In this document: positions 32,301 through 44,300 of the stretch, piece after piece
Layout of the letters: each line of letters starts with the position of its first letter
How positions within the stretch are numbered: the first letter of the stretch is position 1
NCBI RefSeq assembly: GCF_000224145.3
Contig: NC_020166.2
Span: 2,845,561-2,909,560 of the forward strand
Length of the DNA: 64,000 nt
Direction of reading: 5' to 3'
Source: Ciona intestinalis
Lineage: Eukaryota > Chordata > Ascidiacea > Phlebobranchia > Cionidae
Position numbers and translations under genes: made by a program
The notes under the pieces: generated by a model
Seen by the model: only the letters and a program-made list of their open reading frames with translations
What the model was told of the DNA's origin: nothing
Database searches by the model: none

Positions 32301-35300
32301 ATTCCCGGTTAAATTACCTTATTTTTCGGGTTATTTTGTCAACATCTTATATTTTTTATAAATGTTTAAGCATGACTGAACAGATAGGAGTTACTTTTAA
32401 CCACGTGCGGCATACAAGTAAGTTTTACCGACAGTTTAGTTTGGCTCAGTCGCTGAGTGAAAATAGTATTTGGCTTAAAACAGAAGTTTATTAAGACAGC
32501 CTATGCATATCTAGCAAAACAACACCGGAGTAACAACAAGTAAGTTAATTGATATGTCCGTTGAGGACTATTAAAACCGGTCCTTAAAAACAATATGAAT
32601 ATAGGATATTGGATAAACNNNNNNNNNNNNNNNNNNNNNNNNNNNNNNNNNNNNNNNNNNNNNNNNNNAGCTTGCTTAATAATTCTGGTGGCTTACAATT
32701 TAATCTAAATAAAATTATAAAGGTGTGCTGCATTATAAAACTTGCCAAATGCCTGTCTACTAAATTAAAAATAATCAAAACGTAGGTTTTCTGTGTTGGT
32801 AAACTGAATCTGATTGCTCGTCTCTCTTTATGCTTAATAAACTGATATTTATATACTAATAAACCTTTTGCGCTGCTTTATATGTCTGGTATGATTTTAA
32901 CTAAACAAGAAAATATCCCGGCGACACGTTCTGTGATAAACTGTAAGTTAAAACAACCTAGAACTGGTATTGAACCTACCAACAACTGCAAACTGCATTC
33001 AGAATGAAGGAAATCCATTCATAAAACCGTGACGTAACAATGTATTATAATGGACATTATTCGCGTCAATAGGCCTCTTATTTTCGGAGCAGTTTCGGTG
33101 TATTCCTAGGCCGTGTATTGAGTAGGCCATGATGATACGTTCTGTGTTGCATTTGATTATCCGTGTCTGCAATTTTAAAACTGTAGTGGATTGGGGTAGG
33201 ATGGGACATCTACGTTGCTTTTTACTTTTCGTGTCAAATTCGACAGTAAATAAATTTATTACGGGACCGTGTCCCGCGACACGAAAAGAGCGTTGTTAAT
33301 TGTTCAAAAAAAACGATTTCAAACTCTGGGAATCGGGTGATAACGGTATCACATCTTGTCACACAGTATTATGTAAAACGTGTCAAAAAACTAAGCAGGA
33401 AAAAAAGACTTACTATTAATAACGTTCGAATTTTGGTTCGTTGACATGGCAGTAGTTACCCCATCGCTGTAAACACCATCATATAATGCTCTCACTGTAA
33501 ACAAATACGCGGTGCTGGCATCTAAACCAGTAACTTGAGCCTGTTAAAAAGAAGATTTGATTACGTACGTTATTAGTCTGAGTCCAATAGTATAGTAGGT
33601 TGGGATAAAATGGGACACTTTTTGTACATAATATCCAAATATCCTGATCGTATTTTAAACAATTACCAACGGTCTATGGGAGTCGTGAGGATGTGGTTTT
33701 ATAATTCTCCGAATATTCTTTGTTTACCACCAAATTAGACGGTAAAACAAACTGCAAAGGTGTCCCATCTTTCCCTATCCTATATATTGTTAATTGCCAC
33801 GAAAAGTTAAAGCAATCAAAAATCGTTTAAGTTTTCGAGTGTTAACGCTTAATATGCAGTATTGAAGTGTGTACAATTGCTAAGTTAGTATGTAAATATA
33901 TATAGTTTTTTGTAAATATATATATAGTTCACTATTACAATTCCAAGTTAGACTGTGAGCGAATAAGTTTTATTGAATATAGGAAGTTTGGTAGGGTAGA
34001 ATGAAACATTTTTATTTTCTTTTTTCTTACTTGGTAATATTTACAAAACCGTAGCCCGCGACTGAAAAACACGTTGTTAGCTGTTTAAAACACTATCAGA
34101 AAATATGGGATATGATGCAAACGATATCCCATCTTACCCCACAAGACTATAGTGGGGTGAGGGAAAGATGGGACACATTTTTTTTATTTTTTCGTCTTAT
34201 TTTGTAGTAAATAAAGAACATTTAAAGAATTATAAAACCGTATCCCAACGACTCCCATATACTGGTGTTAATTGTTTAAAACATGATCAGGATATTTGGA
34301 TATTATGTGATAAAGGTGTCCCATCTCCCCCACCCTACTATATATTATAAATGAATGAATGGTAGCATTATTCTTCCACAGGCAAAGCACAGGAACCAAG
34401 CAATAAAAGTGCTTTCTTTTGAGCTGGTCTAATCGATATTAACGGAGTTAAGTGGTTCTTTGGGGCCAGAGATTAACGGAGCAAGTTCTTACGCTGTTGC
34501 TAGGAATTTGCTCAATGCTTTTCACTGCTCCGCCTTGTTTCGAATACAACAACTGGTAAGTGTACAGTCCATTACATTGGATGTCCCACTTCAACGTCAC
34601 AGAGGCACTTGTGACGTCAATGGCTTGAAAGTTGTTTGGTCGCTCCGGTTCTGCAAATTTAAAAATTACAAAAAGTAAAAAAAAACGTGACGAATGTTTA
34701 TACTAGCCTGCTATGAAAGCAAGACAGAATTAACATAACAGTTTGATAAATTAAATTAATTTTAACACGACATTTGGCAGAAGTTCGTTTATTTTAAAGT
34801 AATATTTTTCCCAAATAATTCCTTAGCCGAAATACTTCTAGAATAGGGTTTGTATAAAACAGAAAAAAAAACGAAAAAAATTCAACAGAATCAATTCAAC
34901 TAAATGAAATATAGGACGACCCACTTTTAACGTGTAACACGTTGGCACGCCCTTTCGCAAAAAAACAATCAACCACACAGTTACATCCGTGGTAACCCGT
35001 AAGTTGACGCGAGGTGTATGAAACAAGATTTAACATTAAGTAATTTTGTATTCGCTACAATAATTTATTAATTCGAAATGCTTACTCCAGTCCGTTTCAG
35101 GATTCCCAGTATTGCAATTATCTTGATCGCAACACAACAACGTGTCATTCCGTGTGCAGAATCGACTTTTGAAATCGTAGCAATTTCTTATTGTTTGGAA
35201 ATGGCAACCTCTTTCGTCTTAATAGGAAAAACACAAATATTTTGAACAAAACAGTATATACAGTAGGGTGGGGAAAGATGGGACACTTTAAGCACATACT

Positions 35301-36843
35301 ATCAAAATATTCTTATTGTGTTTTAAACAACTAATAACGGTATATTGGAGTCTTGAGGTTACGGTTTTATATTTTTCTGAATGTTTGTTTACTACCAAAT
35401 GGGACGAGAAAATAGAACGAAAAGGTGTCCCATCTTTCCCCACTCCACTATACTACTTTACGTTGAAAAAAAGACATTGAATTGAAGCCTGTAAAGATAG
35501 GTAAGAACAAGGAATGCATTTTTGCATTTAAACTAAAAAAACTTTTCCAATATCGTTTCGAAATGACAAAAATGTTTTCGAAACCGAAATTTTATTTCGG
35601 AAATTTATGCCGTAAAACAAAATTTTGACAAAAAGCGTTTCGGAATTTTAGCAAGAAGGCATGCAGCCAATGCGGTCAACTAACACTGCGTTAAACGAAT
35701 CGTTGATAATCTCTATCGACTCCGTAATATGATTGTATTTTATTTGTTTAGTACACAAATGACGCTTTTGCTTTAAAAAAATACCTATTTCAAAGGCCAT
35801 AAATGCGAATTTTATTGGTATAGTAAGGTAGGGGAAGATGGAACACCATATCAATCTATAGTAAACAAAGAACATTCAAAGAATTATTAAACCGTATCTT
35901 CACGACTCCCATATAGACTGTTGTTCGAGGTATTTGAATATTATGTACAAAAAGTGTCCCTTCGCCCTTCCTACTATATATATATATTTGGACTATACCG
36001 TAAGGCTGTGTAAAAGCACATATTTAGAGGCATTAAAAAATTTATGCAAAAAATATATTAAGCCCACTGCTTTGTGCATAGGCAGACTAAATACAAAGCC
36101 GTGTTTAACAACGAAAACAGTAAAAAAAAATAAAAAAGCTCTAACAAAAAATCTTAAACAATGAAAAAAAAATTAAAAATTAATAATTCCAACAATAAGT
36201 GCTAAACAACGAAAACTGCTAAAAAATTATAAGTTTACAACGAAAGCTATAATCATACAAGACAACTTACAATACCGAACTCCGTTTGTGATCCACGATT
36301 GTGAATAACATCCGTTACCGACCCCGCAATTTGCTGACGTTGTACAGCTTGGTTGTGTTGATACCGTACATACACGACATAAGTATGCACTTGTACCTGG
36401 AATAATAAGAATATTTTATCGTCACTTCTTACGATATACGGTTCTGTTGGTATAGTAGAGGGGGGGAAGATGGGACATCTTTTCATTCTATTTTCTCGTT
36501 TTTTTTGGTCGTAAATAAAAAACGTTCAAAACACGATCAGGATAGTTCGATAGTATGTCTTAAAAGTGTCCCATCTTTCCTCACAATATACTATGAAAAT
36601 CAGAATTATTACAAACATTTAAAATTTTGTACAATTTTAGGTGTATATGTATTCTATACTTAGTAAATGTCATTATCAAATATAATTAGCTTTAGTATGG
36701 CTAAATTTTGTTAAAAAATTTAGGTATTTTACCAGAAGAACCATTTACTTATATATTCTTTTTGCCTGGGAACACCAACAGTAAAACAAAATATTACCTG
36801 AAAAAAATAAACACACCCAAACTAAAATGCAGCTTAAAAACAT
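29370..36843 (-). CDS. Ly6/uPAR-FN3-Ly6/uPAR-trefoil single-pass membrane protein
   Basis: Ten exons close in frame to 434 aa: 36798-36843, 36271-36396, 35086-35217, 34493-34650, 33414-33540, 31870-32005, 31114-31259, 30639-30788, 29845-30050, 29370-29447. A short signal peptide (1-16) is followed by a three-finger Ly6/uPAR module (about 17-101; YLCRVC start, CCDQDNCN end), a fibronectin III domain (about 103-195), a second Ly6/uPAR module (about 197-290; YCCEGANCN end), a P-type trefoil module (about 291-340; GCCY and KWCY motifs), a Thr-rich stalk, a membrane segment (about 366-390) with a basic RKREKKR stop, and a short tail. Ly6 proteins are usually GPI-anchored and trefoil modules are found in mucus-associated and gut proteins, so this order is unusual. 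Each Ly6 and FN3 module is split over two exons. Function is unknown; cell-surface binding is inferred. Confidence 0.87.
29649..29804 (+). mobile_element. Family-A MITE, both ends worn
   Basis: Right terminus missing after the GTGTCCC stretch; intron 9 of the 29370-36843 gene. Confidence 0.8.
30276..30335 (+). mobile_element. SINE, degenerate tail
   Basis: Weak match to the 3' half. Confidence 0.45.
30428..30622 (-). mobile_element. SINE, tail and middle
   Basis: Head missing; long T run inside; intron 8 of the 29370-36843 gene, ending near the trefoil exon. Confidence 0.77.
30893..30990 (+). repeat. Third dispersed repeat family, copy
   Basis: Shares ACTTTATTTGTCTTT, ATATAGCG and AACACGCTTACAGTTAAAAAC-like stretches with 53925-54065 and, inverted, with 31330-31445. 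A short MITE-terminus-like piece (30876-30890) precedes it. Confidence 0.6.
31330..31445 (-). repeat. Third dispersed repeat family, copy
   Basis: Inverted relative to 30893-30990; the two flank a Ly6 exon (31114-31259). Confidence 0.6.
31580..31774 (+). mobile_element. Family-A MITE
   Basis: Full length; intron 6 of the 29370-36843 gene. Confidence 0.88.
32135..33131. mobile_element. Long-TIR DNA transposon (P-like), copy 1
   Basis: Ends are inverted repeats of about 120 bases starting CATGGCCTACTCAATACACG, with a few mismatches. Flanks carry the 7-base target duplication ATGATAC (32128-32134 and 33132-33138). No transposase frame is visible, so it is non-autonomous or its core is in the gap (32619-32668). 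A 7-base duplication and CATG ends fit the P superfamily, but that is inference. Sits in intron 5 of the Ly6/trefoil gene. Confidence 0.9.
32619..32668. other. Assembly gap, 50 N
   Basis: Inside the first long-TIR transposon. Comparison with the second copy shows that about 300 bases are missing here, so the length is a placeholder. Confidence 0.99.
33184..33371 (+). mobile_element. Family-B MITE
   Basis: Full-length but worn; intron 5 of the 29370-36843 gene, just past the long-TIR transposon. Confidence 0.75.
33591..33787 (-). mobile_element. Family-A MITE
   Basis: Full length; 50 bases upstream of the second FN3 exon. Confidence 0.88.
33990..34151 (+). mobile_element. Family-B MITE
   Basis: Abuts the family-A copy to its right, sharing the TATA. 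Confidence 0.78.
34148..34345 (+). mobile_element. Family-A MITE
   Basis: Full length; starts at the end of the family-B copy. Confidence 0.9.
34970..35030 (+). mobile_element. SINE fragment
   Basis: Short middle piece; intron 3 of the 29370-36843 gene. Confidence 0.6.
35259..35453 (-). mobile_element. Family-A MITE
   Basis: Full length; begins 42 bases upstream of a Ly6 exon. Confidence 0.9.
35819..35979 (+). mobile_element. Family-A MITE, internally shortened
   Basis: Two internal losses; intron 2 of the 29370-36843 gene. Confidence 0.83.
36451..36594 (+). mobile_element. Family-A MITE, internally deleted
   Basis: Middle 50 bases lost; intron 1 of the 29370-36843 gene. Confidence 0.83.
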
Positions 36844-37279
36844 CTTTATACTCGATCTTAAAACCAGGTTTACCCGGAGGCATTTTCGTTGCAAGCCTTA
36901 TATACGACCCATGTTTGCCCATATTAGGCAATTTACCGTAAATACATTTCATCACGGGACCTTATAATCGTCCCACGTTTTCAATTTGCAGGTACAATTT
37001 TAGTAAAAGTTTACAAAATTATAGCCAACGGTTGACAGTTTCCTTTTATCTCTATTTAGCTCCCTTTGAAGGCGGATCAATTTACTAAATCCTGCTTGAA
37101 ATAATTTCAAAATTTTGTCGCAACTTTTTTAACGCGTGGGTGAGTCACACACAGGGTACCGAGATCTGAGGTTTGTCAATGGGAAAGTACAATGCAATTA
37201 TTAAAGTGGCGTTTTATACGTACAGTAATGCGAAATTTTGAAGTATTTGATAATAAAAATCATTGGGAAACATGTATAT

Positions 37280-37437
37280 TACTGTGGGGTAAGATAGGGC
37301 AGCACCTTTAGCACATAATATCCAAATATTCTGATCTTGTTTTAGCAATTAACAACTGTCTACGGGAGTTGTTCGGATACGGTTTTATAATTACTTGATT
37401 GATCTTTGTTTACTACCAAAATGGAAGAAAAAATATT
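37280..37437 (-). mobile_element. Family-A MITE, right end lost
   Basis: Left end looks like family B (GTGGGGTAAGAT), core like family A; in the divergent intergenic region. Confidence 0.75.
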
Positions 37438-37830
37438 CTTTTTTGATATAAAAAAAATTAAATGTGAAAGCGTATTACAGCAGCATATCCCAATATATTT
37501 TGTACAAAAATGACAACTGTTTTTTCGCAGTTAAAAAAGTTTGGATTTGGTACATATATGCAAAAGGCAATTAACAATCTCTTCTTTACGAGACACAAGT
37601 TTTTAAAACAAAAGAAGATCCAAAATAAACCACTAAACTAAACACACGATAACTTGCTTTGTAAAGCGTTCGAGATTTCAAACAATGAAAAAAACTCATG
37701 TAGCTCAACCTAAGTGGTTGAGAAAGTCTTGAAGTGGTCGAACTCCTAAGAGGCAATTAACACTAACTCAGACCGTAGATACTGTTGAAGTTCACTGTTA
37801 TGTTTGCTGGTGATTATACAGACAGACTTA

Positions 37831-37961
37831 AGGCGGCTGTACAGAGTATCCGGAACTCGTCCGTTTTGTCCGGATTTTGCTGCCGCATGCGGAACTCGGT
37901 AATGGGTTTGCATATGACTTCGCAAGCGAATTCGCCCGCCGGATACTGTGTACAGCCACCT
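37831..37961. repeat. GC-rich 130-base inverted-repeat element
   Basis: GGCGGCTGTACAGAGTATCC at the left pairs with the right end, GGATACTGTGTACAGCCACC, with three mismatches. It is much richer in GC than its surroundings and has no match elsewhere in the window. Confidence 0.65.
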
Positions 37962-38012
37962 TTAGCGAGTAAAAGCTTGCATTCTGTTCAACTTTGATAG
38001 CAATAGTAATAA

Positions 38013-38206
38013 TATAGTGGGGTGGGAGAAGATGGGACAACTTTAACACGTAATATCCAAATATCCTGGTCGTGTTTTGAACAATTAACAACGCTATGAG
38101 GGAGTCGTGATGATACGGTATAATTCTTTGAATGTTATTTGTTTACTACTAAATGGAACAAGAAAATAGAATTAAACGGTGTCCCATCTCCCCCCACCCT
38201 ACTATA
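38013..38206 (-). mobile_element. Family-A MITE
   Basis: Full length; ends about 100 bases before the 38310 start codon. Confidence 0.9.
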
Positions 38207-38220
38207 ACTTTAGTTGTCTC

Positions 38221-38300
38221 ATCGATTACGGTAACGAAAATTTTGAAACATTTTAAGCGATAAGACAGAATATACCGACAAAACAACAGCTGTTATATCA
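38221..38300 (+). repeat. Third dispersed repeat family, copy at a gene start
   Basis: ATTACGGTAACGAAAATTTT and a following block match 53940-54010. It ends 10 bases before the start codon at 38310. Confidence 0.55.
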
Positions 38301-38309
38301 GATATAGGC

Positions 38310-41300
38310 ATGGGGGAAATGGTGCTGTTAATTTTGCTGACGGTGTATATTTTAAAGATGGCGACAGGTATGTAAAAATTTTGAAGGCCAAATTATATAT
38401 TTGTTACACCAGAATGGTACAGATAAGAGATATCGTGCTTACTATATACAGTAGGGTGGGGGAAGAATGGACACTTTTCATTCGATTTTCTCGTCCTATT
38501 TGGTAGTAAATAAAAAACATTCAAAGAAATATAAAATCGTAACCTTACGACCTCTGTATACTGTTGTTAATTGTTTAAAACATAATCAGAATGTTTGAAT
38601 ATTATGTGCTAAAGGTGACCTATCTTCCCCCACCTTACTATATAACTATTACATTGTCGTTTTCCGGCCACGCGAGGATAAAGTAAGTTAAATTCATTCA
38701 CCTTTGCCGGACTAATAAACAAAAGTTAAAAAAAAGTGTTTAAATCTGCAGGTCAGGAAACAACACCGGAACCTTGTGGGGGCGAGTTAGTAGTCGGAGA
38801 GTTCACTCTAATTAAAAATCCGGGCTACCCGAGCGAAAACAACCAACAAGGAAAATATCCGAATAACGCCGACTGTGTTTGGACTTATGAAGGAAATGAG
38901 GATTCGTTAGTTGTGGTAAAATAAGGTTTAATATTTCTTTAGTAGGTCGTGGGGGTATTCTTAAACGAAAATAAATTTGTTTTGGATATGAGATAAAAAA
39001 TGATTTTTTTGTCATATTATGACCAATAGTTTTTTAAGTGCTTGCCAATTGTTTATTATGTTGCCAATAAAGTCTGCCTAATTTAAGTCATACAACAAGG
39101 CACGCAAGTGTTGGGAAATTAGATCCGCCGCACCCAAATAAAACTATGTAGGGGTAAGATGGGACACTTTTGGCACATAATATAAAATATCCTGATCGTG
39201 TTTTAAACAATTAACCACGGTCTATGGGAGTCTTAAGGATAAAGTTTTATAATTCTTTAAATATTCCTTGATAAAATGGAATGAAAATGCATCCCATCTT
39301 CCTCCCTACTATATTATATCCAACAGTCTTATTAAGAGCTTGTAAATAAACTAAGTTGACTATGCGCACATAATCGCGTAAAAATGCAAATAATTAAAGC
39401 GCCTAAAACAATTAGACCGTGTTACTGTATATGTATAAAGATGCCAAAAATGAATTTACGATTATGTAATGGTTTTGGTAAAACTTTTTATATCTCAGTT
39501 TAAATTCTGGGATCTCGTAATCGAGCTGGGAGATGGAGGGTCAAATTCAACTTGTGATTATGATTATTTGGAAATCGACATCGAATCGCTAGGACCGACA
39601 AAATACTGCGGGTAAGTTGTGTATTTAACGCTTTGACAGAATAAACAAATATAGTAGGATGGGGTAAGATGGGACACTTTCAACACAAAATATCCAAATA
39701 TCCTGATCGTGTTTTAGACAATTAACAACGATCTATTGGAGCCGTGAGGATAAAGTTTTATAAAAAATCGTTAAATGTTTGTTTACTACCAAATTAGAGG
39801 AGAAAATAGATTGAAAAGGTGTCCCATCTTCCCTCACCCTACTATATATATATATGTATATATGTAGTCACCTCCAAAGTAACATACATGGTAACTCCTC
39901 AGCTGACACGAGGTGTATGAAACAGAACACTATTGTTACAACGAATTTCGTTTTCTGGCCACGCGGGGATAAAGCAATTTACATTCATTCAACTAACGGC
40001 TGAAAAAACATTTCTAACGGTATATTTCTCCATACCACGATACAGAAAATTACCCCAATGACTAATGACTTGAGAAACCACTAACCTACGTAACAACTAC
40101 TTATCTAATGTTACTTTTGTGTCGAATACAGCTTTCCCACTTTTGAGGACAATTAGAAAGTTGTATACAAATGAAGTCTTCGTTAATAGCTATACACAAT
40201 GTTTTGTTAAATAATTGAAGCACCATTTTTACATAAGTAGCAACAACACTATTTTAACCATACTGCTGCTAGTTACTGAGTTTTCTAAATATACACCACT
40301 ATGCAGCACGACAAGGTACCAACGAAAAAGGCGTTTTAAAACATATAGTATATAGCCCACTGTGGGTTGAGACATGGCCTACTCAATACACGGCCTAGGA
40401 ATACACCGAAACTGCTCAGAAAATAGGAGGCCTATTGACGCGAATAATGCCCATTATAATACATTGTTACGTCACGGTTTTATGAATGGATTTTGCTGTC
40501 TGGCTGTAGTTTTTGCATCAAATAACAGTTTATTTACCATTCCCGGTTAAATTACCTTATTTTTCGGGTTATTTTGTCAACATCTTATATTTTTTATAAC
40601 TGTTTAAGCATGACTGAACAGATAGGAGTTACTTTTAACCACGTGCGGCATACAAGTAAGTTTTACCGACAGTTTAGTTTGGCTCAGTCGCTGAGTGAAA
40701 ATAGTATTTGGCTTAAAACAGAAGTTTTTTAAGACAGCCTATGCATATCTAGCAAAACAACACCGCAGTAACAACAAGTAAGTTAATTGATATGTCCGTT
40801 GTGGACTTTTAAAACCGGTCCTTAAAAACAATATAGGATATTGGATAAACACAAGCATCAGCCTTTTGTCTCAAGGTGCTTATGCCTTGATCTGTCCTGC
40901 TGCTCATAACCCATTTTCTACTCGAGGTTTTTTTTGTTAAAGCAGGACAGAGGCTCTTCCTTAAGGTCAAAAAATGGGTCATACAGCACATTATAAATTA
41001 AGACTGTATAATACAAACAAACTNNNNNNNNNNNNNNNNNNNNNNNNNNNNNNNNNNNNNNNNNNNNNNNNNNTTCTTCATGATCATAACATGCACAGAT
41101 GGTACCCTTATCCAAATATTTTTATCCAACTACGGTACACCTATTGACCATGCTTAAATAGCTTGCTTAATAATTCTGGTGGCTTACAATTCAATCTAAA
41201 TAAAATTATAAAGGTGTGCTGCATTATAAAACTTGCCAAATGCCTGTCTACTAAATTAAATATAATCAAAACGTAGGTTTTCTGTGTTGGTAAACTAAAT

Positions 41301-44300
41301 CAGATTGCTCGTCTCTCTGTATGCTTAATAAACTGATATTTATATACTAATAAACCTTTTGCGCTGCTTTATATGTCTGGTATGATTTTAACTAAACAAG
41401 AAAATATCCCGGCGACACGTTCTGTGATAAACTGTAAGTTAAAACAACCTAGAACTGGTATTGAACCTACCAACAACTGCAAACTGCATTCAAAATGAAG
41501 GAAATCCATTCATAAAACCATGACGTAACAATGTATTATAATGGGCATTATTCGCGTCAATAGGCCTCTTATTTTCTGACCAGTTTCGGTGTATTCCTAG
41601 GCCGTGTATTGAGTAGGCCATGGTTGAGATGGACATCTTTAACACATATTTTCCAAAAATCCTGATCGTTTTTTGAACAATCAACAACGGTATATGGGAG
41701 TCGCAAGAATAGCGTTTTATAATTCATTGAATGTTCTTTGTTTACTAACAAATGGAACGAAAATATAGGACGAAAAGGAGTCCCATTTCCCCATCGTACT
41801 ACTTAAGAATTAAAACAATATACAAGTTGCATCTGTACTAAGAGTTTGTAAAACAAATATATGCACGAAAAACAATAAACACCTAACAAGTGTAGATATA
41901 GACCTAAAATAGACAAACCTAAATTTGTCACGCTCAAAATGCTATAGCAATAGAACACTATTTTCAAACATTTTCGAAGCGTACAGTATTAATTAGTGAT
42001 GTATACGTGCAATTAATAATCAAAATCAACAATGATTTTAAACTGTCCCACCTTATCCTGTGTGTTTTAGAATGTCACAATTTACCAGCCCTGTCACAGT
42101 TAAGCAAACTATGCAACCCATTTTTTTGATACTGTCACATGTTAACAGATACTGCAAGCCTGTAAAACTGTTTAAACCGGTGCATAAACTGTCTATGTAC
42201 AAGTCCAAAACAACTGCAAACGTTACTTGCTAAAATAAACCGTTAAATAATTTAAAAAATACCTGCTGTTTAAATAAAAAAAGTACATTTCTAACATTAA
42301 GGTAGTAAAACCTGTAGCTGCTAGCAAAAAAAACAAGTCAGAAATGCAATTCGGCGCGAAATGCGCAAGTGAAAAATTGGAAAACGCTGTTTACGTTTTT
42401 GTTTCTTTCTTTATACTCTTATCAAAGTTCGTTAGTTTGCCTATCAGCTGTTGGCGGACATAAAACGTTTTTGCGAACCGATAAAGATTGCGCGACATGA
42501 ACTAATTGCGATGGATGATTCAGTTTTATACAGACATTTCAAACTAAATGTTTATACCAAAGTTGAATTAAAAAGTTACCAACGACTGTAATCACACTAA
42601 TTTTAAAATTAACAACGCCAAAAAATATAATACTTTATCATATAAACTATAACACTATAGTGTTTAAAACGATTACAAAAGCCCATACACAGTTTACATA
42701 TGGTAGTAGGTGGTAAGATGGGAAAGGCGAACACTTACCTGGAGTATGCTTTAAAAGTGTAAGTTTTAAATACGTAATATAGTAAGGTGGGGGAAGATGG
42801 GACACCTTTAGCACATAATATCCAAATGTCCTGACCATGTTTCAAACAATTAACAACGGTTTGTAGAAGTCGTGAGGATACGGTTTAATAATTCGTTGAA
42901 TGTTCTTTGTTTACCACCAAATGGGAGGAGAAAATAGAATGAATAGGCGTCCCATCTTTCCCCACCCTACTATATTTTCTATTTAAAGGGGTATCAATGC
43001 AAATTCTGTGAATATATATATATTTTATATATATATTACTGTTAATACACATATTGGTAGTACACAAAGTGTTAAATCACATAAACTGTTTCAGGTATTC
43101 TAAGCCAGAAGAAGCAATTATGGGGTTCGGCTCACTTACAATTCATTTCGCCAGCGACGATTCTGTAAATTATAGAGGGTTTCAGGCTTCGTATTCAAGT
43201 AAGGAATAGACTAAAATTAGCAAATACAATATATGTAATGAACCTGTTACGTTTTAGTTTAAAAAAATCTTAAAATAATCGACACGTTTTTTGACAGGTC
43301 TATTAGGGTGGGGATGGGGGATATTTTTAATATGTTTTTTCGTCCCCTTTAGTAGTAAACAAAGAGCATTCAAAGAATTATAAGACTCCCATAGACCGTT
43401 GTTAAAAGTTCAAAACACGATCGGGGTTCTAGGATATTATGTGCTAAAGGTATTTCATCTTACCCCACAGCACTATGCATTACAGAATAATTAGAAATCA
43501 CCGTTTTTTTTTCAGTAAACGAGGATTACAATCCGTGCGACCCTGACCCTTGTATACATGGTGATTGTGGGCGCAGTGAAGATAGAATAAGGAGGGTTTG
43601 CGAGTGTTTTCCGGGGTAAGCAGTGTGTGACATCTTGACCTAAAGCCTATTTAGTGTATTGATAAAAATTAAAAGCATGAATATACCACATATATTTATA
43701 TTAGCATGTAGTAAAGTGGGCAAAATGGGACACATTTTCTTTCTATTTTCTCATCTCATTTGGTAGTAAACAAAGAACATTTAAAGAATTATAAAACCGT
43801 ATCCTCACGACACCCATAGACCGTTATGAATTGTTTAAAACACGATCAGGGTATATTTAATTATTATGTGCTAAAGGTGTCCCGTCTTCCCCACCCTATA
43901 TAAATAGAACAAATAATAAATAACCCTACTTTTAGAGCGGAGGGCGACGTTTGTGAAATAGACATTAACGAATGTGAATCAGACCCTTGCCAGAACGGTG
44001 GATCTTGCAGACAGAGCTCTGAACTTGACTTATACGCTTGTGAATGCGCAATCTCCTTTAACGGTGATAACTGTGAGAATGGTGAGTATTTGTTTTATAT
44101 ATATACACCAGAAGGGTGGGGAAAATGGGACACATTTAGCACATAATATCAAAATATCCTGATCGTGTTTTAAACAATTAACAACGGTCTATGAAAGTCG
44201 TGAGCATACTGTTTTATAATTATTTAAAATTTCTAACGAAAAAGTGCCCTACCTTCTCCTACCCTACTATATAGTATAAATAAGCTTCTTCCGTCTTGTA

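Larger units (their letters stand above)
36844..38309. promoter_or_regulatory. Divergent intergenic region between Ly6/trefoil and CUB-EGF-sushi genes
   Basis: 1.47 kb separate the two start codons, which point away from each other. It contains two MITEs (37280-37437, 38013-38206), a GC-rich inverted-repeat block (37831-37961) and a dispersed-repeat piece ending just before the 38310 start. Shared regulation is possible but unproven. Confidence 0.5.
40349..41802 (-). mobile_element. Family-A MITE split by a transposon
   Basis: Halves 40349-40372 and 41623-41802, parted by the long-TIR element at 40373-41622. Confidence 0.85.

Noticed and set aside
40809-40991. Open frames inside the long-TIR transposon
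   Set aside because: They are short, have no transposase features and lie in a non-coding element.
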